DNA of 33,402 bases from a virus: positions 1-33,402 of the IMG/VR virus record IMGVR_UViG_3300043419_000490. One strand, written 5' to 3'. Every line of letters begins with the position of its first letter. Position 1 is the stretch's first letter. The notes below the pieces were generated by a model, which was not told where the DNA came from, made no database searches, and saw only the letters and a list, made by a program, of their open reading frames with translations. This document shows, piece after piece, positions 30,225 to 33,402 of this stretch. Both the position numbers and the translations under genes were made by a program.

Positions 30225-30768
30225 AGTATGCCCCGCATGGCTTTAGCCATATTAACCTCTTGCTTTTCGAGGTCTTGACCAATCACCGCAACCTCGCATA
30301 TCTGATCAATCGTCAAATCCACCTCTGATGGGTGGCGGTGCAGGAACTTGATGCAGTAATACGCAACAATCGCTCCCGCACCGGTTAGTCGTTTTTTGCT
30401 TCTTCAACCTTAGCAACGACATCGGTAATCAGAAACTTATCTACAAACTGCTCGTAGATATGAAAGAACGCAAACCGGTTAGAACGGCTAAGGTCAGCAA
30501 GCGCACGGATAGGAGCAACATCGCCGGGGTCATCCATATCTGCCACGTAACACTTAGCAATGATGGACAGGTTGACCAGTAGCCCCTGTGTCATTTCAGG
30601 GTAGGAAATCTGCAACGCTTTGAGCGCTGTACCATCCGGGAAGATGTCTGCCGCCTTGGGTTGACGGAAGCGGACAACCGCTCCCTCACCAGCCCACTCG
30701 CTCAAGTCAACATCTAGAATCCCGTGATTGGCTTCTGGCTCAACCGCCTTGATGGCCTTGATACCCAT
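30221..30768 (-). CDS. Tail assembly chaperone, -1 frameshift product (gpGT-like, about 182 aa)
   Basis: After slipping at A AAA AAC (30391-30397) ribosomes would continue in the -1 frame with RLTGAGAIVAYYCIKFLHRH and IDQICEVAVIGQDLEKQEVN, ending at a TGA that overlaps the tape measure ATG (ATGA). The extension has no other start or ribosome-binding sequence, so it is only reachable by frameshifting. This matches lambda gpG/gpGT, where the minor longer product binds tape measure and major tail protein. The extra domain is 56 residues. Efficiency cannot be read from the sequence. Confidence 0.8.
30385..30768 (-). CDS. Tail assembly chaperone, 0-frame product (gpG-like, 127 aa)
   Basis: Lying between the major tail and tape measure genes, this is the standard location of gpG-type chaperones that hold the tape measure in a form ready for tail assembly. 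The ATG at 30768 (TAATG with the major tail stop) is preferred over a TTG at 30783. It is helical with KAADIFPDGTALKALQISYP and SRSNRFAFFHIYEQFVDKFL, ending VEEAKND. Two codons before its stop lies the heptamer A AAA AAC, which allows a -1 shift into a 56-residue extension (see the separate entry). Confidence 0.82.
   Translation of the reverse strand: MGIKAIKAVEPEANHGILDVDLSEWAGEGAVVRFRQPKAADIFPDGTALKALQISYPEMTQGLLVNLSIIAKCYVADMDDPGDVAPIRALADLSRSNRFAFFHIYEQFVDKFLITDVVAKVEEAKND
30391..30397 (-). promoter_or_regulatory. -1 ribosomal frameshift heptamer A AAA AAC
   Basis: On the minus strand the 0-frame reads GCA AAA AAC GAC TAA, so the heptamer A AAA AAC is in the exact X XXY YYZ register. The stop codon follows after one sense codon. 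The -1 frame then stays open to the tape measure start. Position within a gpG-like gene is the classic context. No obvious downstream pseudoknot was worked out. Confidence 0.85.
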
Positions 30769-31220
30769 TATGCGGATGTCCAAGCGGTAGCAACACCGTT
30801 AGCACCAAGCATGATTGTCGCTGTCTCGGATACCGCTTCACCAGCTGCAATGCTGATACCGGTAGCGGTTACAACACCTACAAAAGTCTTTGCGGAAAGA
30901 GCGCCTGGAGTAACTACGATCTGGCAGTAATAGCCTTCTTTATTGAAGAAGACCGGGGAACCGTCAGCCTGTTGTGTACCGTCTACCAGCAACTCAATCT
31001 CAACCGAGCCGCTTGCTTTGGTAACCTGCATCTTCTTCGTAGTGTCGCAAAGTGCCGACACATCAGCGGTATCTACACTTGTAGATGTACGCACCGACTT
31101 GGCCAAACAGGTGTACGTGTTAGCGGTAAATGCTGAAGGCGCACCATCTTGAAAACCACCAAAGGCAATAGTTACGGTACAGTTTTCACCGACCAAACCG
31201 AACGATTTTGTAAAAGGCAT
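30768..31220 (-). CDS. Major tail protein (150 aa)
   Basis: Beta-rich tail-tube subunit: VGENCTVTIAFGGFQDGAPS, then SVRTSTSVDTADVSALCDTT, KASGSVEIELLVDGTQQADG and a C-terminal GISIAAGEAVSETATIMLGA. Position between tail terminator and chaperone is the normal siphovirus order. AGGAG lies 8 bases before the ATG. At 150 residues it is a short tube protein without an extra Ig domain. It is among the better-translated genes judging from its ribosome-binding signal. Confidence 0.78.
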   Translation of the reverse strand: MPFTKSFGLVGENCTVTIAFGGFQDGAPSAFTANTYTCLAKSVRTSTSVDTADVSALCDTTKKMQVTKASGSVEIELLVDGTQQADGSPVFFNKEGYYCQIVVTPGALSAKTFVGVVTATGISIAAGEAVSETATIMLGANGVATAWTSA

Positions 31221-31231
31221 TGTGTCTACTC

Positions 31232-31711
31232 CTACTGCTGGGTCAAGCAGCGATAGACCGCTGTCACCCCGTAATCCGTCCTGCCACCATCAGATAGTAC
31301 AAAGGTTTGATCCGTTGAAGTCCTGCGGACATAGAGCCGTGGGGTCGTGGTTGTCACCGTCTGATTATCCAAAAGTGTATCGATGCGATTCATTATGGTT
31401 TGTATTCTCGCCATACTCATCGCTCCGCTTTCAGTATCCCACACAGTTATCCGGTAGTTAGGGTAAGTAAAAACACGAGCGCCGCACATGGTGTCTTCGT
31501 CTTCACCGCTGGCACCAGCTCTGCTAAACACAACGTAGGGCACCTGCACCGGTCGGCGTGATACCGGATCAGTCTGTGGCGCTACGGTGTTATAGATGCC
31601 CATCTGATAGCCATCAGGCTTATTGTCAACGGCAAGTAAACCCAAGAGCGTAGTATCGCCGCTCAGGGTCTCATATATCCATTGCTCAATCACTGCCGGT
31701 TCAAATGCCAT
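31232..31711 (-). CDS. Tail terminator protein (159 aa)
   Basis: The chain IEQWIYETLSGDTTLLGLLA, VPYVVFSRAGASGEDEDTMC, YRITVWDTESGAMSMARIQT and IDTLLDNQTVTT fits the tail-terminator/DUF3168-like family, which caps the tube at the neck end. Position between the gp10-like neck protein and the major tail protein agrees. The start overlaps the gp10-like stop as TAATG. It contains, in coding frame, a chance copy of the TGTGGGATACTG element that encodes Trp-Asp-Thr. Confidence 0.75.
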   Translation of the reverse strand: MAFEPAVIEQWIYETLSGDTTLLGLLAVDNKPDGYQMGIYNTVAPQTDPVSRRPVQVPYVVFSRAGASGEDEDTMCGARVFTYPNYRITVWDTESGAMSMARIQTIMNRIDTLLDNQTVTTTTPRLYVRRTSTDQTFVLSDGGRTDYGVTAVYRCLTQQ

Positions 31712-32169
31712 TACTTACCTTTCAAAACCAGACTGAGTGCTTTGATAAATGCTGGCTTGACCTTCATTAGAGCCGGTTCCATGAATGGCCTTGCAGGTAC
31801 TGTATTACCGCCCTTCGATGTCCATCCAAGTTCTAGGGCAACCGCGTACTTGGCATCTGCTGTAGCATTAGCACCCTTTTTACCAGCGGTGATTTCAGCT
31901 TTAGTCTTGCCTATCATCCTATGACCGATGCTATTTGCGAGATTACCTGTGTCGGTGTTTGGTGGAGTGCCGGGTGGACTTGAGTACGTTTTTATATCTT
32001 TATTCAAGCCACTGACACGCTCTTTGTATTTACCAGACGATGTCAATATAGAGTCTTTAGCGTTGCCTTCTACTTGTGCCGCCATCGTGCCAACTACCAC
32101 AGTAATCTTGCCTAGATTCGCCTTGTAGCGGTCTAGGGACGTAGTCTTGAGGGATACTGTTACACTCAT
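31711..32169 (-). CDS. gp10-like neck/tail-completion protein, complete copy (152 aa)
   Basis: The protein has a helical front (LDRYKANLGKITVVVGTMAA), SSGKYKERV, then YSSPPGTPPNTDTGNLANSI, the gp10-family signature, and KYAVALELGWTSKGG with RPFMEPALMKVKPAFIKAL at the end, which is a common family C-terminus. It would sit at the neck between head closure and tail terminator. It is only distantly similar to the partial gene at 1-276, though both follow a spike-associated protein, so the two cassettes differ in age or origin. Confidence 0.75.
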   Translation of the reverse strand: MSVTVSLKTTSLDRYKANLGKITVVVGTMAAQVEGNAKDSILTSSGKYKERVSGLNKDIKTYSSPPGTPPNTDTGNLANSIGHRMIGKTKAEITAGKKGANATADAKYAVALELGWTSKGGNTVPARPFMEPALMKVKPAFIKALSLVLKGK

Positions 32170-32519
32170 GGTGCCAGCACCTGAATCTGTAAAGGCCCAA
32201 AGCGCCGTACCGTGGTGCTAACCGTGAAGGATATCGTTAGCCTGATGTCTGCCGCTGTACCGTAAGCCGCAGGGTTGAGAACGCTCAGAATGCCTTGTGC
32301 GCTGTACTGCTTTGTCAAGGTAACGGATCCAGATGGAAAGGTATAAGCCGCCCCCGTAGCAATGTTGGTGAAGGTAGCACCAAGTGTACCGGTCGTGATG
32401 TCTACCGGGCTTCCCAGTTCGTCCACCAAGCGGACAACGTAGGAGTGCCAGTCTCCGACCCATGCGGAGACTTGCACGACCTGCTGAGGGTCTTCAGTCA
32501 AATCATAAATCAATGCCAT
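32166..32519 (-). CDS. Small spike-associated protein, second copy (117 aa)
   Basis: A paralogue of the protein at 273-629, sharing TEDPQQVV/TEDPEQVV near the start, TTGTLGATFTN in the middle and VSTTVRRFGPL at the end, with many differences between. It has the same BppU-N-like pattern, VRLVDELGSPVDITTGTLGA. It overlaps both its spike (TAATG) and gp10-like neighbour (ATGA). Presumed to help join or fold the spike. Confidence 0.62.
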   Translation of the reverse strand: MALIYDLTEDPQQVVQVSAWVGDWHSYVVRLVDELGSPVDITTGTLGATFTNIATGAAYTFPSGSVTLTKQYSAQGILSVLNPAAYGTAADIRLTISFTVSTTVRRFGPLQIQVLAP

Positions 32520-33402
32520 TAGATATCCCTCACATAGATACGCAGTGGTCCAAATATCTGCGTATCGCTTGCACCCGTTGTGCGTGTAATCGTTGCAGTG
32601 TAAGTGCCTGGAGTGTTGGTAACCGTTGTGTCAATGGTGAAGGTAGCACGTCCATCAGCTGCGTAGGTTGCCGTACAGGAGTAAGTGTCAACCAGCGTTG
32701 CACCGCTGTTGTAGACCTTAGCCGTAACCGTTGCACTCGTGATGTCGATTCCTGCGCCGTTGTTGTCTACACACTGGATATCGATGCCGTGCTGTGCGCC
32801 CTTCTGAATATCAAGCGGATCCGATGCCCCTAAGCCATCCGCCCTAACTTCAAACGGCCCCATGCGTACCAGAGCGGCAGAGGTAACCGGGGTCACAAGT
32901 TCGGCATTGACATACTGCCCGAAAGTACCGGCTGTCGTATGGCTTGTCCTTGCCTCATCCCACACCGCCGCCGCCGTCTGTGCTTCCGTCAAGCCACCAC
33001 TGCTCAGTTTGACCGTCATTACCGCACCGTTAGTACCGCTTGCACCACGCACCACGATAGTCACATCATCAGCACCAGCAGCCAGTGCGGCATCCGGGAG
33101 GTCTAAGCGATACACGCCCGGCATGTTGGTTGCGTCAACCTCGGCAAAGCCACCAGATGTCCACGCTTGTGCGATGGTACGGGCTACTAGAGAAATGCTT
33201 ACAGATGCAGTGCGTGTGCGGTTGTATCGGGCTGTGAGACCGCTTGTGGAGGCTGTTAGACCTGTAGCACCGAGATACAGTTCGATGCTTTGTGATGTGC
33301 TACCGGGTGCGATTGTGATGGTGTTCGGTGCAGGTTGATTGATGAAGCCAATCACATTGTTCCGCGCCGCATACGTGTATGCTCCCATACCTAACAGGGA
33401 TT
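32519..33402 (-). CDS. Tail spike C-terminal part, 5' end beyond window edge
   Basis: Open to the right edge: residues SLLG continue upstream of MGAYTYAARNNVIGFINQ, so the Met at 33388 is internal. Its sequence closely follows the C-terminal half of the spike at 626-2677 through the GGFAEVDATNMPGVYRLDLP region, with nucleotide identity falling from complete in the last 124 bases to moderate in the final BppU-like domain (ending FGPLRIYVRDI). The N-terminal receptor-binding part is outside the window. Likely a second spike or an allele of the first. Confidence 0.7.
   Translation of the reverse strand, partial: SLLGMGAYTYAARNNVIGFINQPAPNTITIAPGSTSQSIELYLGATGLTASTSGLTARYNRTRTASVSISLVARTIAQAWTSGGFAEVDATNMPGVYRLDLPDAALAAGADDVTIVVRGASGTNGAVMTVKLSSGGLTEAQTAAAVWDEARTSHTTAGTFGQYVNAELVTPVTSAALVRMGPFEVRADGLGASDPLDIQKGAQHGIDIQCVDNNGAGIDITSATVTAKVYNSGATLVDTYSCTATYAADGRATFTIDTTVTNTPGTYTATITRTTGASDTQIFGPLRIYVRDI
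33279..33402. repeat. 124-bp exact direct repeat, copy 2, ends at the window edge
   Basis: Identical to 1542-1665, in the truncated second spike. Ending a contig exactly at the end of a long exact repeat is typical of a break in assembly or of wrap-around on a circular molecule. Confidence 0.9.

Noticed and set aside
31432-31443. Fourth copy of CAGTATCCCACA (TGTGGGATACTG on the minus strand)
   Set aside because: It is inside the tail terminator coding region, encodes a conserved-looking Trp-Asp-Thr, and no ATG follows at the 5-6 base spacing.
1-33402. Integrase, excisionase or att site for lysogeny
   Set aside because: No tyrosine or serine recombinase motif was found; the HTH repressor alone does not establish a temperate lifestyle. 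One could be in the missing segment.
1-33402. tRNA genes or CRISPR arrays
   Set aside because: No cloverleaf-like sequence or regularly spaced direct repeats noticed by eye; a tRNA search program was not available.

Overview
The window is most of the genome of a tailed, dsDNA bacterial virus with HK97-type head genes and siphovirus-like tail genes (tape measure of about 529 residues, no sheath gene seen). It carries no rRNA, tRNA, integrase or recognisable bacterial housekeeping block. The host cannot be named from the sequence. Base composition is mixed and roughly balanced, with AT-richer islands in the spike N-terminus (about 1780-2680) and in the HNH gene (about 13930-14486).

Layout. Almost all genes lie on the minus strand, tightly overlapped (ATGA, TAATG or GTGA junctions), and read leftward from a repressor-like gene at 20717. 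In transcription order: HTH repressor, zinc-ribbon membrane protein, C5-cytosine methyltransferase, Tad2-like protein, sigma-70-like factor, VRR-NUC nuclease, AEP primase, RecA-fold helicase, a structured non-coding gap (possible origin), SSB-like protein, DUF3310 protein, HNH protein, HTH-Tad2-like fusion, ThyX, a third Tad2-like protein, small membrane protein, small terminase, N6/N4 methyltransferase, large terminase, an independently controlled small gene, portal, MuF-like protein, prohead protease, major capsid protein, connector, head closure, two small membrane proteins, tail spike, spike-associated protein and a gp10-like neck protein cut by the left edge.

The right third (33402 to 22832, also minus) continues the same logic: spike C-terminus, spike-associated protein, gp10-like protein, tail terminator, major tail protein, tail-assembly chaperone with a -1 frameshift site, tape measure, tail hub, receptor-binding candidate and lysin. 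A short rightward operon (20821-22733) holds two small acidic paralogues, an ERF annealing protein, a Gam-like end-protecting protein and one orphan, and ends at a strong terminator convergent with the lysin gene. The spike/associated/gp10 cassette occurs at both edges. Joining left edge to right edge would restore normal head-to-tail order, so the molecule is probably circularly permuted or circularised, with either a tandem duplication or two population variants of that cassette.

Regulation is unusually readable. Three promoters share TTGCAA or TTGACA, a 17-base spacer and TATATT with a common GGTGTATATT core, and drive early or accessory genes. Several early genes share the ribosome-binding sequence GGGAGATAA. 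A different element, TGTGGGATA(C/G)T, sits 5-6 bases before an ATG at three head-gene positions, twice directly after a rho-independent terminator. This suggests leaderless late transcription units, possibly read by the phage's own sigma factor.
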